Assembly: GCA_963748075.1 (NCBI GenBank)
Contig: CAVVHQ010000028.1
Span: 71,668-135,667 of the forward strand
DNA: 64,000 bases
Reading direction: 5' to 3'
Source of the DNA: VRUE01 sp963748075
GTDB lineage: Bacteria; Actinomycetota; Thermoleophilia; Solirubrobacterales; 70-9
Part shown: one piece after another, positions 1-12,423 of the stretch
Numbering within the stretch: position 1 is the stretch's first letter
Layout: each line of letters opens with the position of its first letter
Notes under the pieces: generated by a model
The model's database searches: none
Told to the model about the DNA's origin: nothing
What the model saw: the letters and a program-made list of their open reading frames with translations, nothing else
Translations under genes and position numbers: made by a program

Positions 1-1560
1 CTCTATGTGCGGGACAACTCCAACGACTCCGCCCGGCTGCTGTCCGTGGGAATGCCGGCGAACATATCGGGAATCGAAATCTTCCGGGCCTACGGAATGT
101 CGGCTGACGCCGGCCACGTGGTCTTCTCCTATCCCCCGTTCGCCGGATTCCCCATCGAAGTGCCTGTTGAATTGACCGGCTGTGATCACGCCCCGGGCCT
201 AGCAGGCTTGTGTGACTGGAACGCGACGACGGGGGCGCTCAGCCCGGTTGCCGGCGCAGGCGCCACGGGCTCTGTCAGCCTCGCTCAGGGAAATTTCCGC
301 CACCCGGTCTCCGCGGACGGCTCGCGGATCTTCTTCACAGGCGGCGGGGGCGGGTGCGGCCTTTGCGTCCGCATCAACGCCGCCACCACGCAACTGATCA
401 GCGAAACGGGCGCCTTCTGGATCGCCAGCAGCGACGGTTCGCATGCCTACATCACCGAGGGCGGCGACCTCAAACGCTACGACATCGCCACTGAAGAACT
501 GACCAATCTCACCGGGGGAGGAGGCGAAGTGAAAGGTGTGCTGGGCGCCTCCAGCGACGGCTCGCGGGTCTACTTCGTCGCCAGGAAGGAACTCGCTCCG
601 GGTGCGACGGCCGGCGAAAACAACCTCTACCTGTGGACCGAAGGCGCCGGCTTCACATTCATCGCCACCGGGAACGAAAGCGCCCCCTTCAAAGCGAACT
701 ACACGCCGGGCACCCTCAGTGAGCCGAATTCCCGTGTCACCCCGGACGGGATGCACGTCGCCTTCCAGGCGACCAACAGCCTCACCGGCTTCCCCGACAA
801 CGGCGAATCCGAGGCCTACCTCTACAGCGCCGCGACGGGCGAACTGGTTTGCGCCTCCTGCAACGTCGCAGAACCGACCTCTGGCGCCTTCATCGAAGGA
901 GGATCTGGCTTCAATATCGGGCGTCTGTCGCGCAACCTCTCTGACGACGGCGCCCACCTCTTCTTCTACACGAAAGAAGCGCTGGTGCCGGAGGACACCA
1001 ACGGCCTGGGGGACGTCTACGAGTACGAAGCGGCAAGCGGCGAAGTGGCGCTGATCTCGCCCGGCACCGACAACTGCTCCTACTGCGGGGGCTTGAACGA
1101 CTGGTTCGGAGACGCGAGCGCGAGCGGCAACGACGCGCTCTTCTGGTCGCGCGAACAGCTGGTCCCGGTCGATCAGGACGAAGTCCTCGACATCTTCGAC
1201 GCGCGGGTGGGCGGCGGCCTCGCCTCCCAGCACCCTTCGTCGGCGCCGCCCTGCACGGGCGACGCCTGCCGCAGCGCAACGAGTCCCATCCCCAGCCAGG
1301 CAAGCGCCGCCTCGGCCGGCTTGGTCGGCAAGGGCAACCTGTCCCAGAAGCAGAACTGCAACAAGCTGGGCCGCGAAGCGAAGAAGCTCAGCAACCGCGC
1401 CAAGCGGCTGCGCAAGAACGCCAAGCAGGCCCAGCGCAACGGCAAGTCCGGCCTCGCCAAGAAGCGCAACAAGAAGGCCAACCGTCTGGCAAAGCAGGCC
1501 AGGAACAAGAGCAAGAGCGCCAAGAAGTGTAGGAAGGCCAACCGGAGGGCGAGCAAATGA
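1..1560 (+). CDS. Partial secreted/surface beta-propeller-like protein (5' end outside window)
   Basis: The reading frame is open from the first base, so the N-terminus lies upstream. About 519 codons remain. The visible part repeats a pattern of short beta-rich units (for example DGSRVYFVA, DGAHLFFYT, DGMHVAFQA) typical of TolB/PD40-like propellers. The last 70 residues are a Lys/Arg/Asn-rich basic tail. Paired cysteines (CASC, CSYC) are scattered through it. The stop codon overlaps a possible ATG (ATGA), but the next gene more likely starts at 1620. I infer an extracytoplasmic role; no enzymatic motif is visible. Confidence 0.7.
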   Translation, partial: LYVRDNSNDSARLLSVGMPANISGIEIFRAYGMSADAGHVVFSYPPFAGFPIEVPVELTGCDHAPGLAGLCDWNATTGALSPVAGAGATGSVSLAQGNFRHPVSADGSRIFFTGGGGGCGLCVRINAATTQLISETGAFWIASSDGSHAYITEGGDLKRYDIATEELTNLTGGGGEVKGVLGASSDGSRVYFVARKELAPGATAGENNLYLWTEGAGFTFIATGNESAPFKANYTPGTLSEPNSRVTPDGMHVAFQATNSLTGFPDNGESEAYLYSAATGELVCASCNVAEPTSGAFIEGGSGFNIGRLSRNLSDDGAHLFFYTKEALVPEDTNGLGDVYEYEAASGEVALISPGTDNCSYCGGLNDWFGDASASGNDALFWSREQLVPVDQDEVLDIFDARVGGGLASQHPSSAPPCTGDACRSATSPIPSQASAASAGLVGKGNLSQKQNCNKLGREAKKLSNRAKRLRKNAKQAQRNGKSGLAKKRNKKANRLAKQARNKSKSAKKCRKANRRASK

Positions 1561-1619
1561 TCGGGCACCCAGCAAAGCAGCGAAGCGAGACCTCAATCGT
1601 GGACAAGGAGAGAGCACAG

Positions 1620-4382
1620 ATGAAGGCCCCGAGCATCGCCCATCGCAACCTGCCGCGCTTCCTCGGCGCCCTCGCGGCAGCCGCCGCGTTGATCCTGGCG
1701 CTCGGTGCGGGCAGCGCCGGCGCGGCCGCCGTAGGGCCTTTCGGGATCGAAAACTTCGACGGCGAAGTGATCGAAGAAGGTGGCGAACCGGCCACCCAGG
1801 CCGGCAGCCACCCCTACGAAGCGACCACCGAATTCGATGTCCTCCAGCATGAAGAGGAAGGGTTCTGCTTCGAACCAATATTTTTTGTCTGCGAAATTCC
1901 GAACCAGCAATTCAAAGACGTCGAGCTGAAGCTCCCCGTCGGCTTCCTCGGCAACCCGAATGCGGTGCCCACCTGTCCGCTAGGTGACTTCGCGAGAGGT
2001 GTGATTTTTCCAGGGGGTACAGCCTCTTGTCCGCCAGACTCGGCGATCGGCACGGTCGTGCTCAGGGGCAACGTGGCTGGTCAATTGCCTTTGCCCACGC
2101 TCGTCTACAACCTGAAGCCCGGCCCTAACGAACCCGCCAAGTTCGGCTTCAGGGCGGCGTTCACGTCGGTCCCCATTCACGCGACGATTGCGGTTCGACC
2201 CGGGGGCGAATACGGGTTGACGACCACGATCCCCGATGTCTCGCAGCTGGCACCGGTCGTCGGCAACGAACTTCGCCTCTGGGGAGTGCCCGGCGATCCC
2301 AGCCACGACGAAGCACGGGGCTGCGGCCCTGTGGCGTGCGGCGGCGGACAAGAACCGATCCCCTTCGGAGGACCGGTTCTGCCCTTCCTCAGCAATCCGA
2401 CCTCCTGCCCCGGGCCGGTCGCCACGACCATACGGATGAACTCCTGGCAGGAACAGGGCAACTACCAGGAAGCCAGCTTCCTCACCCACAACGCCGCCAT
2501 GGAACCGGTCGGGGCGGACGGCTGCGACAAACTGCAGTTCGACCCGTCGCTCCAAGTGCAATCGGAACCGCCCAGCGCGGCGCAGCCGACCGCGATCAGC
2601 GCCACGGTGCACGTCCCCCAGCGCAACCAGCTTCCCGAAGGCCTGATCACCTCGCACCTGAGAAAAGCGGTGGTCACCATGCCGCAGGGAGTGACGATCA
2701 ACGCCTCCGCGTCGAATGGCCTCGGCGCCTGCAGCGAGGCGCAGTTCGGGCAAACCAGCCCCGAACCGGCGAGCTGCCCTGAGGACTCGAAGATCGGCAC
2801 GGGAGAAGTCGTCACCCCGTTGCTCGAACAGCCGATGACCGGGCCGCTCTACCAGGCCCAGCCGGGCTCCAACCCGTTCGGCAACCTGCTGGCGGTCTAC
2901 ATGGAGGTCGAGGGGCAGGGGGTGAGGGTGAAGCTGGCCGGCAAGATCGACCTCGACCCCAACACCGGCCAGGTCACCGCGACCTTCGACAACAACCCGC
3001 AGGTGCCGTTCGACGACTTCAAGCTGAACTTCTTCAAAGGAGTGCTGACCAACCCGACCGGCTGCGGCGATAAGACCTACACGGGCGCCTTTACCTCCTG
3101 GTCGGGCGGCCCGGTCGTCAACACGACCGACTCGTTCTCGATCAACCAGAACTGCGCCACGGGCGGCTTCAACCCGAGCTTTACTGCCGGCAGCACCAAC
3201 CCGGTGGCGGGCGACTACGCGCCGTTTTCCATCGACGTGGCGCGCAACGACGGCGACCAGAACGTCGCCGCGATCGGCGTCGTCCTGCCGAAGGGCCTCT
3301 CGGCGAAGCTGGCCGGGGTGCCGCTTTGCCCGGAGGCGAACACCGCCTCGGCAAGCTGCCCGGCCACCAGCCAGATCGGGCGGATAAACATCGCCGCCGG
3401 CTCGGGCCCGGAACCGGCCTGGGTGCCCCAGCCCGGCAAGGAGCCGACCGCGGCCTACTTGGCCGGCCCCTACAAAGGCCAGCCCTACAGCCTGGTGTTG
3501 AAAGTGCCGGTGCAGGCGGGCCCCTTCAACCTGGGCACGGCGGTGGTGCGCGCGGCGATCCACATCGACCCGGTCAGCGCGCAGCTCACGATCACCTCCG
3601 ACAAAACGATCCCGCAGCTCCTGCAGGGGGTGCCGCTCACCTACCGCCGTATCCAGGTGATCGTCGACCGGCCCGGGTTCACGCTCAACCCGACCAACTG
3701 CAAGGCGACGGCGGTCGCCTCGACGATCGTCTCCGACACCGGAGCGGCGGCCACCCCGGCCTCGCGCTTCCAGGTCGGCTCCTGCGGCAACCTCGGCCTG
3801 AAGCCGAAGCTCTACACCCGGATCTGGGGCAAGACCAACCGCGGCGCGCACCCGAAGCTCCGCGCGGTGCTCCAGCCGCGCAAGGGCGATGCCAACCTGG
3901 GCCGCATCGCGCTCACCCTGCCGCGCTCGGAGTTCCTCGACCAGGCCCACATCAAGACGATCTGCACCAGGGTGCAGTTCGCCGCCAGCGCCTGCCCGGC
4001 CGACTCGGTCTACGGCTACGCGAAGGCGTTCTCGCCGCTGCTCGACGGGATCGTGCAGGGCCCGGTCTACCTGCGCAGCTCCAACAACAAGCTGCCCGAC
4101 CTGGTGGCAGACATGAGCGGCCAGGTCGACATCGACCTGGCCGGGCGGATCGACAGCGTCAACAAGGGCATTCGGACCACCTTCGAATCGCCCCCCGACG
4201 TGCCGGTCTCCAAGTTCATCCTCTACATGAAGGGCGGCGCCAAGGGCCTGTTGGTCAACAGCCGCAACATCTGCAACGCGACCTACCGCTCCAACGCCAA
4301 CCTGCGCGGACAGAACGGGCGCAAGAAGACGCTGAAGCCGGTGCTGAAGAACAACCGCTGCAAGGGCAAGAAGAAGAAGTAG
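1620..4382 (+). CDS. Secreted Cys-containing repeat protein, tandem paralogue 1
   Basis: About 920 residues. An ATG at 1620 with an AAGGAG-like site about 10 bases upstream is preferred over the ATG at 1557. It yields a clear Sec signal peptide (basic start, then an Ala/Leu-rich core ending GSAGAAA). The mature part repeats a motif of the form CP.xSxIG followed by a beta-rich segment at least four times (SCPPDSAIG, SCPEDSKIG, SCPATSQIG, ACPADSVYG). It ends in a KGKKKK basic tail like that of the preceding gene. A strong hairpin follows. I do not recognise a named function; an envelope or extracellular structural role is inferred. Confidence 0.75.
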   Translation: MKAPSIAHRNLPRFLGALAAAAALILALGAGSAGAAAVGPFGIENFDGEVIEEGGEPATQAGSHPYEATTEFDVLQHEEEGFCFEPIFFVCEIPNQQFKDVELKLPVGFLGNPNAVPTCPLGDFARGVIFPGGTASCPPDSAIGTVVLRGNVAGQLPLPTLVYNLKPGPNEPAKFGFRAAFTSVPIHATIAVRPGGEYGLTTTIPDVSQLAPVVGNELRLWGVPGDPSHDEARGCGPVACGGGQEPIPFGGPVLPFLSNPTSCPGPVATTIRMNSWQEQGNYQEASFLTHNAAMEPVGADGCDKLQFDPSLQVQSEPPSAAQPTAISATVHVPQRNQLPEGLITSHLRKAVVTMPQGVTINASASNGLGACSEAQFGQTSPEPASCPEDSKIGTGEVVTPLLEQPMTGPLYQAQPGSNPFGNLLAVYMEVEGQGVRVKLAGKIDLDPNTGQVTATFDNNPQVPFDDFKLNFFKGVLTNPTGCGDKTYTGAFTSWSGGPVVNTTDSFSINQNCATGGFNPSFTAGSTNPVAGDYAPFSIDVARNDGDQNVAAIGVVLPKGLSAKLAGVPLCPEANTASASCPATSQIGRINIAAGSGPEPAWVPQPGKEPTAAYLAGPYKGQPYSLVLKVPVQAGPFNLGTAVVRAAIHIDPVSAQLTITSDKTIPQLLQGVPLTYRRIQVIVDRPGFTLNPTNCKATAVASTIVSDTGAAATPASRFQVGSCGNLGLKPKLYTRIWGKTNRGAHPKLRAVLQPRKGDANLGRIALTLPRSEFLDQAHIKTICTRVQFAASACPADSVYGYAKAFSPLLDGIVQGPVYLRSSNNKLPDLVADMSGQVDIDLAGRIDSVNKGIRTTFESPPDVPVSKFILYMKGGAKGLLVNSRNICNATYRSNANLRGQNGRKKTLKPVLKNNRCKGKKKK
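1655..2493 (+). repeat. Near-identical 839-bp block, copy 1 (paired with 4609-5447)
   Basis: This block aligns without gaps to 4609-5447 (offset 2954) with about 15 differences counted by eye, or roughly 98% identity. Beyond the right edge the two genes diverge abruptly. It spans the signal peptide and first third of paralogue 1. Confidence 0.9.
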
Positions 4383-4434
4383 GGCGCAGCGCGGCCCAGC
4401 CGGCACGACCGGCACAGAGCACCCGATGGTCAGA

Positions 4435-4465
4435 GACCCGGCGGCCCCTCAGGGGCCGCCGGGTC
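4435..4465 (+). terminator. Perfect 14-bp hairpin after paralogue 1
   Basis: GACCCGGCGGCCCC at 4435-4448 and its exact complement at 4452-4465 enclose a 3-base TCA loop. The tract after it (TATCTAC) is not a strong T-run, so this is a stable 3' end or an atypical terminator between the two tandem paralogues. Confidence 0.7.
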
Positions 4466-4576
4466 TATCTACGGGCGATCCCGGTTTGAGTCGGAAGACG
4501 TCACCCGCTAGCCTGAAGCACCCGACAGCGCGGGGGTGCCGGGGACAGGGACGGCGGGGACAAGAAGAGCGACTAG

Positions 4577-7564
<2,988 letters not shown>

Positions 7565-7954
7565 CCGACGATGCGAATGGACAGGTCTCCGATCTGCGCG
7601 GAGACGGCGGCTGGGGAGAGCCTCTCCCATAGGGCATCGTCGCCGATCCACTGCATCACATCGAAACGCCCGAGCCTGGTGCGCAGCACCCAATTGCCGC
7701 CGAGCGCGAGCGCGGCCGGGTCCAGGGGGTCGGGCAGCTCGCCCTCCCCGAACTCGTCGGCACCCTCGACTTCGGCCTCCAGCGCGGTAAGCACCTTGGA
7801 CAGACGCGCCAGGTTCTCCGCGCCCGGAGATGGCACGACGTCAACGTCCCCCGTCGCCCTCACGTAGCCGTGGAAGCCAACCGCCACGCTGCCGATCAGG
7901 AGGAACTCGACATCTCTCTCGGCGAGAGCCGCGAGGATTCCCTCGATGTCGAGT

Positions 7955-8128
7955 TCAGGCACCGCGCCGGCGGCGCCCCGCCTCGGCGATCCTGGACATG
8001 GACTTCGATAGCTCGAAGACCTGCGTCATCCGTTGCTCAGGCGTGAGCTCAGGGTAGTCCCGCCGCAATGCGGCACGCTCCGCTGCTCCCTCCGGAGTCC
8101 AGTTCCCGGTTCGTTTCGTCTGCGCCAC
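7955..8128 (-). CDS. Small hydrophilic protein, probable partner of the nucleotidyltransferase
   Basis: 57 residues from a GTG at 8128 (start VAQTKRTGNW). Charged and probably helical (PELTPEQRMTQVFELSKSMS), with no membrane segment. It ends inside the start region of the nucleotidyltransferase gene. Size, position and coupling fit an antitoxin or accessory subunit; the family is not recognised. The same frame is open upstream of 8128, but that part reads as low-complexity Pro/Arg sequence and was left out. Confidence 0.5.
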   Translation of the reverse strand: MAQTKRTGNWTPEGAAERAALRRDYPELTPEQRMTQVFELSKSMSRIAEAGRRRRGA

Positions 8129-8202
8129 AGGCCAACCGTAAACGGTCCGCGGAGTTTGCGGTCGAGGGGGGCGAGATCGAGCCGCTGGGGGATTGGAGGG
8201 GC

Positions 8203-9249
8203 ATGGGAGCGTCGCCGACTCTCGACTCCTTCGTGGCCGAGGTCTGGGCTCCGCGCGCTCGGCGCCGGCTGGCACCGAAGACGTGGGAGCGAGACGCGAT
8301 CGTCTACCAGAAGCACATACGGCCCGCGCTCGGCGAGCGGCCGATGGCGAGCCTCGACGTTGAGGACCTGGTCGGCTGGCAGGACGGGCTCGAAGAGGCG
8401 GGCGTCGGCGCTCCGACGCTGATCAAGGCGATCGGCATTCTCTCCAGCATCTTCGGCGAGGCCGCGCGGCGGCCGCGCTCGACCGGCGTGCATGGCAACC
8501 CAGTTGCGCTGCTCGAGAGGCCGTCGGCGAAGCGCCGGCGCCGGCCGTTGGTCTGGGGCCCGGCGGCGGTCGAGCGCGTGCGCTTCGAGCTGGTCGCGAA
8601 GTCGCTGCGGGTCGGTCCCGCCAAGAAGGCGATGGCGTGGCGTGACGGCCTGCTGGAGATGGCGGGTTGTCGGCCTGGCGAGGCCCTGGCGCTGCGCTGG
8701 GAGGACATCGGGCCCTCCCGCATTCGGATCTGCCGGACCCTAAGCGGTAAAGAGATCGTCGACGGAACCAAGACGGGTCGGGACCGCACGGCTCCGTTGC
8801 TGACGCCGCTGCAGGCCGACCTCGAGGCGCTACGGGAGCTCAGTGACGATCCGGCCGACGCCTACCTGATCCGAACGCCCGCGGGCGGGCACTGGGTCGA
8901 GACCGACTGGCGCAACTACCGCGCGCGCCACTTCCGGCGGGCACTGCAACGGGTCGAAGAGGGGTGGGGCAGGTGGCGCGCTCGGCTGCCTCGCCCCGAC
9001 GAGGTGCGCGAGAGCGTGGCAGGCCTCGCTGCCACCCGGCCCTAAGACCTCGGCCGGCACACTCACTCGGCGCTGATGCTCGCGTCCGGCATCAGCCTTC
9101 AGCGCCTCGCTCGCATCCAGGGCCACGGCATTCGCGTTCTCGACGACGCCTACTCCGAGCAGCTCGCCGAGTTCGAGGAGCGCGGCGAGCGCATCGATCC
9201 GGTCGGCGAGATCGAAGCCGCGCGAGAGCTGGTCTGGGGATCGCGTTGA
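8203..9249 (+). pseudogene. Tyrosine recombinase/phage integrase interrupted by a stop codon
   Basis: ATG at 8203 with GGAGG just upstream. The protein begins with a SAM-like core-binding domain (residues about 1-100) and enters the catalytic domain with the first catalytic Arg in GCRPGEALALRW. At 9043-9045 an in-frame TAA follows ATRP. The same frame then continues DLGRHTHSALMLASGIS...QGHG...DDAYSEQ to a TGA at 9247. Family members read (P)YDLRHTH here, so TAC to TAA plus one extra codon explains the break. The C-terminal catalytic box II, the GH motif and the Tyr region are lost from the main product. It lies about 760 bases from tRNA-Thr. Confidence 0.85.
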
Positions 9250-9698
9250 CCGATCCCCGATCGCTCAATGCCGGCGACGTGTCGCATCCGCAGCAGCAGC
9301 GCCGCCGACGGGGTGACCTTGCCGCGGACGTAGGTGGAGAGCCGTGAGGCCGAGGTTCCGATCCGGGAGGCGAAATCGGTTTGGGAAAGGCCAGACCGAT
9401 CCACCAGCTCGCGGACCTCGACTGCGACCGCCTCGCGCTCCGCGGACTCGGCGGTGTCGCGAGACCGCGCGATCGCTCGCTCGAACGCGACGGCGACTCC
9501 ATACGGGCGGCTGTAGCTGAGCACCCCTTCGACTCTGCGGGCGATCGGCCCCCACGGCTCCGCTTTGATCGCGGCTGCCAGGCGGCGCCAGTCGGCAAGC
9601 CCACCGCACTCGAGCGCCGTCTGGATCGCCTCCAGCGGCCACGCGGATACCGGATCCGCCGGCGAGACGTCGACGTTGCGAAACGTCAGCGTGGTCAT
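9150..9698 (-). CDS. XRE-type helix-turn-helix protein, probable antitoxin/autoregulator
   Basis: 182 codons from ATG at 9698, which overlaps the stop of the upstream nucleotidyltransferase-like gene (ATGA). The N-terminal half is a helical region of unknown fold. A Cro/XRE HTH lies at about residues 100-150 (RSGLSQTDFASRIGTSASRL). The last 40 or so residues are antisense to the 3' end of the broken integrase and look non-native, so the original end may have been nearer 9270. Confidence 0.7.
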   Translation of the reverse strand: MTTLTFRNVDVSPADPVSAWPLEAIQTALECGGLADWRRLAAAIKAEPWGPIARRVEGVLSYSRPYGVAVAFERAIARSRDTAESAEREAVAVEVRELVDRSGLSQTDFASRIGTSASRLSTYVRGKVTPSAALLLRMRHVAGIERSGIGQRDPQTSSRAASISPTGSMRSPRSSNSASCSE

Positions 9699-10282
9699 GA
9701 GGTCACCATCTGCGTTGCGACGTCGCGGAGCACGTTGACCACCGCGTCCCGGCAGCCGCTCCACCGCTTGCGCAAGCGACGGTAGGAGGGGAGCTGCTCG
9801 ACCACCGAGCGATCGGCTGGGCGTGGGTCGGCGAGTTGGCGGACGAGCTGCGAGGCGATCCCGTCGTCGCTGTCGAGCTGATCGGCGTAGTAGTGGTCGA
9901 TCCGGCCGAGAACGTCCGCCGCTCGCTCGGAACCGAGCCGATCCGCCAGGGCGGCGAGGTCGAGGTAGTCGCGGGTCTGATTGCGACGCACCACCAAGAA
10001 CGCCTTGATGCGCAAAATCTCTTCGAGGGTCGGCACCGTGACCGACTCCCCGGACGGCAGCTCGACCGCCGCGACCTCCAGCGGCCGCTTGCGGATCATC
10101 TGCCGCACCTCGGCTTCGATCCCGTCGAGGTTCCCGAGGATCACTTTCCCGGGGGTGACTCGGTTCGTGGCCCAGCCCTCGTCGCCCTCGATCGCCTCGA
10201 GGACGATCTCGAACCGCTCGGCGAGATCGGCGAGGACGTGGTCGTGATCGGCCGTGCCGCCGTGGCCCGCGAGCTCGTTCAT
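9695..10282 (-). CDS. AbiEii/AbiGii-like nucleotidyltransferase domain protein (N-terminally short)
   Basis: 195 residues from ATG at 10282; a GTG at 10309 is an alternative but would overlap a palindrome. The central segment (TVPTLEEILRIKAFLVVRRNQTRDYLDLAALADRLG) is characteristic of AbiEii-family toxins. No convincing N-terminal GG(S/T)...DxD active site is visible, so it may be a divergent or truncated member. It is the first gene of a two-gene unit with the HTH protein, the reverse of the usual antitoxin-first AbiE order. Toxin function is inferred. Confidence 0.65.
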   Translation of the reverse strand: MNELAGHGGTADHDHVLADLAERFEIVLEAIEGDEGWATNRVTPGKVILGNLDGIEAEVRQMIRKRPLEVAAVELPSGESVTVPTLEEILRIKAFLVVRRNQTRDYLDLAALADRLGSERAADVLGRIDHYYADQLDSDDGIASQLVRQLADPRPADRSVVEQLPSYRRLRKRWSGCRDAVVNVLRDVATQMVTS

Positions 10283-10288
10283 ATTGGC

Positions 10289-10306
10289 ATTATCACATCC
10301 GATAAT
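10289..10306 (-). promoter_or_regulatory. Palindromic operator candidate before the AbiEii-like/HTH unit
   Basis: ATTATC at 10289-10294 and GATAAT at 10301-10306 form a perfect 6-bp inverted repeat with a 6-base spacer. It is AT-rich in a GC-rich context and lies 7 bases upstream of the ATG at 10282. It is a good candidate site for autoregulation by the HTH protein of the same unit. Confidence 0.5.
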
Positions 10307-10344
10307 CACCTTCCAATCTTCGCTCTCGATAGCCTCCCCCGCCC

Positions 10345-11487
10345 ATGGACTTCTCGCTGAGCGACGAGCAGGAGGACTTCGTCGACGCGATCCGCAGCTT
10401 CTGCGACCGCGAGTGCGGGACCAAAGAGCAGCGCGAGAAGCTGACCGACGGCTACAGGCTGCACCACGCCGATTCCATCTATCGGCAGATGGCAGAGCTG
10501 GGCTGGCTGGGGGTGACGATCCCCGAGCAGTACGGGGGCTCGGACGGGTCGATGCTCGACGCCTGCCTGTTCATGGAGGAGACCTCGCGGGGGCTGGCGC
10601 CAATCGGCGGCTACGCGACGACGCTGATCGTCGCCGGCGCCACCCGGCGCTTCGGCAGTGAGGAGCAGAAGAAGGAGATCCTCGGTGGGATCGCCGGCGG
10701 CGCGGTCGAGGCGATCGCGATGACCGAGCCCGAGGCCGGCTCCGACGTCGGCTCCCTCACGACGTCGGCCGCGCGGGTGAACGGCGGCTTCGTCCTCAAC
10801 GGGCAGAAGGTGTTCATCTCCAACGCCCACATCGCCGAGCACATCCTTGTCGTCTGCCGCACGACCAAGGGCCCCTCCAAGCACGAGGGCCTGTCGATGA
10901 TCTGGCTGCCGCGCGAGGCCGAGGGCTTGGAGATCGTCCCGATCAAGACGATGGGCGGCGAGGAGACCAACACGCTCTACCTGGGCGACGTCGAGGCGCC
11001 CGCCGACGCCCTGCTCGGCGAGGTCGACCAGGCCTGGACGCAGCTGATGGCGGGACTGAACGTGGAGCGGTTGATCCTCGCCGCGACGATGCTGGGGATC
11101 GCTCAGCGCGCTTTCGACGACGCCCTCGCCTACGTCAAGGAGCGCAAGCAGTTCGGCCGCCCGATCGGCTCATTCCAGGCGCTCCAGCACCGCCTTGCCG
11201 ACATGGCGACGGAGCTCGAATCGGCCCGCCTGATGACCCGCTGGGTCGCCACCCTGACCGACGAGGATCCCGACCGGATGCTTCCCCGCGAGGCCTCGAT
11301 GGTGAAGCTGCACGTGACCGAGGTCGCCAAACGGGTCGCGGTCGAGGGGATGCAGCTGATGGGCGGCTACGGCTACTCCTCCGAGTACGACATGGAGCGC
11401 CTCGTCCGCGCGACGATGGTCTCGACCATCTACGGCGGCACCTCGGAGATCCAGCGCACGATCATCGCGAAAACGCTCGGCCTGTAG
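10345..11487 (+). CDS. Acyl-CoA dehydrogenase
   Basis: 380 residues, full length for the family. FAD-dependent alpha,beta-dehydrogenation of an acyl-CoA; cytoplasmic, electrons to ETF. The N-terminal helical domain (DFSLSDEQEDFVDAIRSFC), the TEPEAGSDVGSL flavin/substrate segment (about residues 130-142) and the C-terminal YGGTSEIQR are all present. The Glu found in MCAD at the YEGT position is Gly here; the alternative isovaleryl-CoA-dehydrogenase-type Glu is available in GLNVERLILA. No Shine-Dalgarno sequence is visible, so the transcript may be leaderless or nearly so. Substrate unknown. Confidence 0.93.
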   Translation: MDFSLSDEQEDFVDAIRSFCDRECGTKEQREKLTDGYRLHHADSIYRQMAELGWLGVTIPEQYGGSDGSMLDACLFMEETSRGLAPIGGYATTLIVAGATRRFGSEEQKKEILGGIAGGAVEAIAMTEPEAGSDVGSLTTSAARVNGGFVLNGQKVFISNAHIAEHILVVCRTTKGPSKHEGLSMIWLPREAEGLEIVPIKTMGGEETNTLYLGDVEAPADALLGEVDQAWTQLMAGLNVERLILAATMLGIAQRAFDDALAYVKERKQFGRPIGSFQALQHRLADMATELESARLMTRWVATLTDEDPDRMLPREASMVKLHVTEVAKRVAVEGMQLMGGYGYSSEYDMERLVRATMVSTIYGGTSEIQRTIIAKTLGL

Positions 11488-11505
11488 CGCTTCGGGGCGC
11501 GTTAC

Positions 11506-11528
11506 TCAGGCATATCCTGAAGAAGGCG
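11506..11528. repeat. 23-bp direct repeat, copy at the stop codon of the DUF559 gene
   Basis: TCAGGCATATCCTGA plus AGAAGGCG. It matches 12416-12438 at 22 of 23 positions. The first 15 bases are an imperfect palindrome (TCAGG/CCTGA), and the first three are the gene's TGA on the minus strand. Confidence 0.9.
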
Positions 11529-12423
11529 TCATGCCGGGTGGCCGCAGGTCTCGTCGGAGCTCCGCGACGACCTTCTGCGGTTCGCGCACGACCTGCCGGT
11601 AGGAGAAGCGGCGGACCTCATAGCCCCGGGTTCGCAGCTCGAGGTCGCGGGCGTGGTCGTTGTCGAAGGCGATCGAGCCCCTGTGGTAGCGATAGCCGTC
11701 GGTTTCGACGACGAGACGCTGCGCGGACCACAGGAAGTCGACCGTCCACGAGCCGATCCGGACGTTGACCTCCGGCTTCGGCAGATCGTGGCGCGCGCAG
11801 AGCGCCAGGAAGCGGTGCTCGAGCTCGCTGCGGGTGCCGTCGACGACGACTTCGGGCCCGATCGGCAGACCCAGGACATCGGCCTGGCGAATGGCGCGGC
11901 GCAGTTCTCGCCCCGGCGTTTTCGACGAGCGGAGGTCTGCGAGCGTGCGGGCGGGAGTGGTGACCGGTATCCCCTGCCGCCGAGTCGAGTGGCGCGGCTG
12001 CAGCGACGCGCAGCGGTGGACGCGGATCCCCTGTCTGCGCCGGCGGCCTCCCCGCCCGGGCACGGAGATGTCGACTGGACCGGGCCTCGCGGGCAGCAAC
12101 CTCCAGAGTGCGGCCGCACTGCGATGGCTGAGCACAGCATCACTGGCGACCGCGCGCTCGGCTCGGGCACGGTCGTGGCCGGGTGCGGGCCCGGCCGCAA
12201 GCGCCAGCACGGCCGCCATCCACCGGCGCTCGCTGCTCGGGGCGAGGTGGCCCACGGCGTAGACTCCCCGGTGGATCCGGTGCAGCCGACCGGCCCGCCG
12301 ACGTTCGAGGACCGCTTGGTCGCTCAGGCCGGCGTCTCGGAGCTGGTGAATGGTCACGACGCCGTGCTGGCGCGCCGCGATCCTCGCTATCCAAACGTCC
12401 GGCGGGGCGCTTTTTTCAGGCAT
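11506..12423 (-). CDS. AbiEi-type HTH plus DUF559 (Vsr/restriction-endonuclease-like) protein
   Basis: 305 residues from ATG at 12423. Residues about 8-60 resemble the type IV toxin-antitoxin AbiEi N-terminal domain (RQHGVVTIHQLRDAGLSDQA...GVYAVG). Residues about 210-295 are a DUF559 endonuclease-like domain with an E...D...E pattern (SELEHRF, WTVDFLW, VVETDGYRYH). It is a stand-alone gene between the acyl-CoA dehydrogenase and rpmG, opposite in orientation to both. Its start codon and its stop codon each lie inside one copy of a 23-bp direct repeat. The biochemical role of this fusion is not established. Confidence 0.8.
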   Translation of the reverse strand: MPEKSAPPDVWIARIAARQHGVVTIHQLRDAGLSDQAVLERRRAGRLHRIHRGVYAVGHLAPSSERRWMAAVLALAAGPAPGHDRARAERAVASDAVLSHRSAAALWRLLPARPGPVDISVPGRGGRRRRQGIRVHRCASLQPRHSTRRQGIPVTTPARTLADLRSSKTPGRELRRAIRQADVLGLPIGPEVVVDGTRSELEHRFLALCARHDLPKPEVNVRIGSWTVDFLWSAQRLVVETDGYRYHRGSIAFDNDHARDLELRTRGYEVRRFSYRQVVREPQKVVAELRRDLRPPGMTPSSGYA

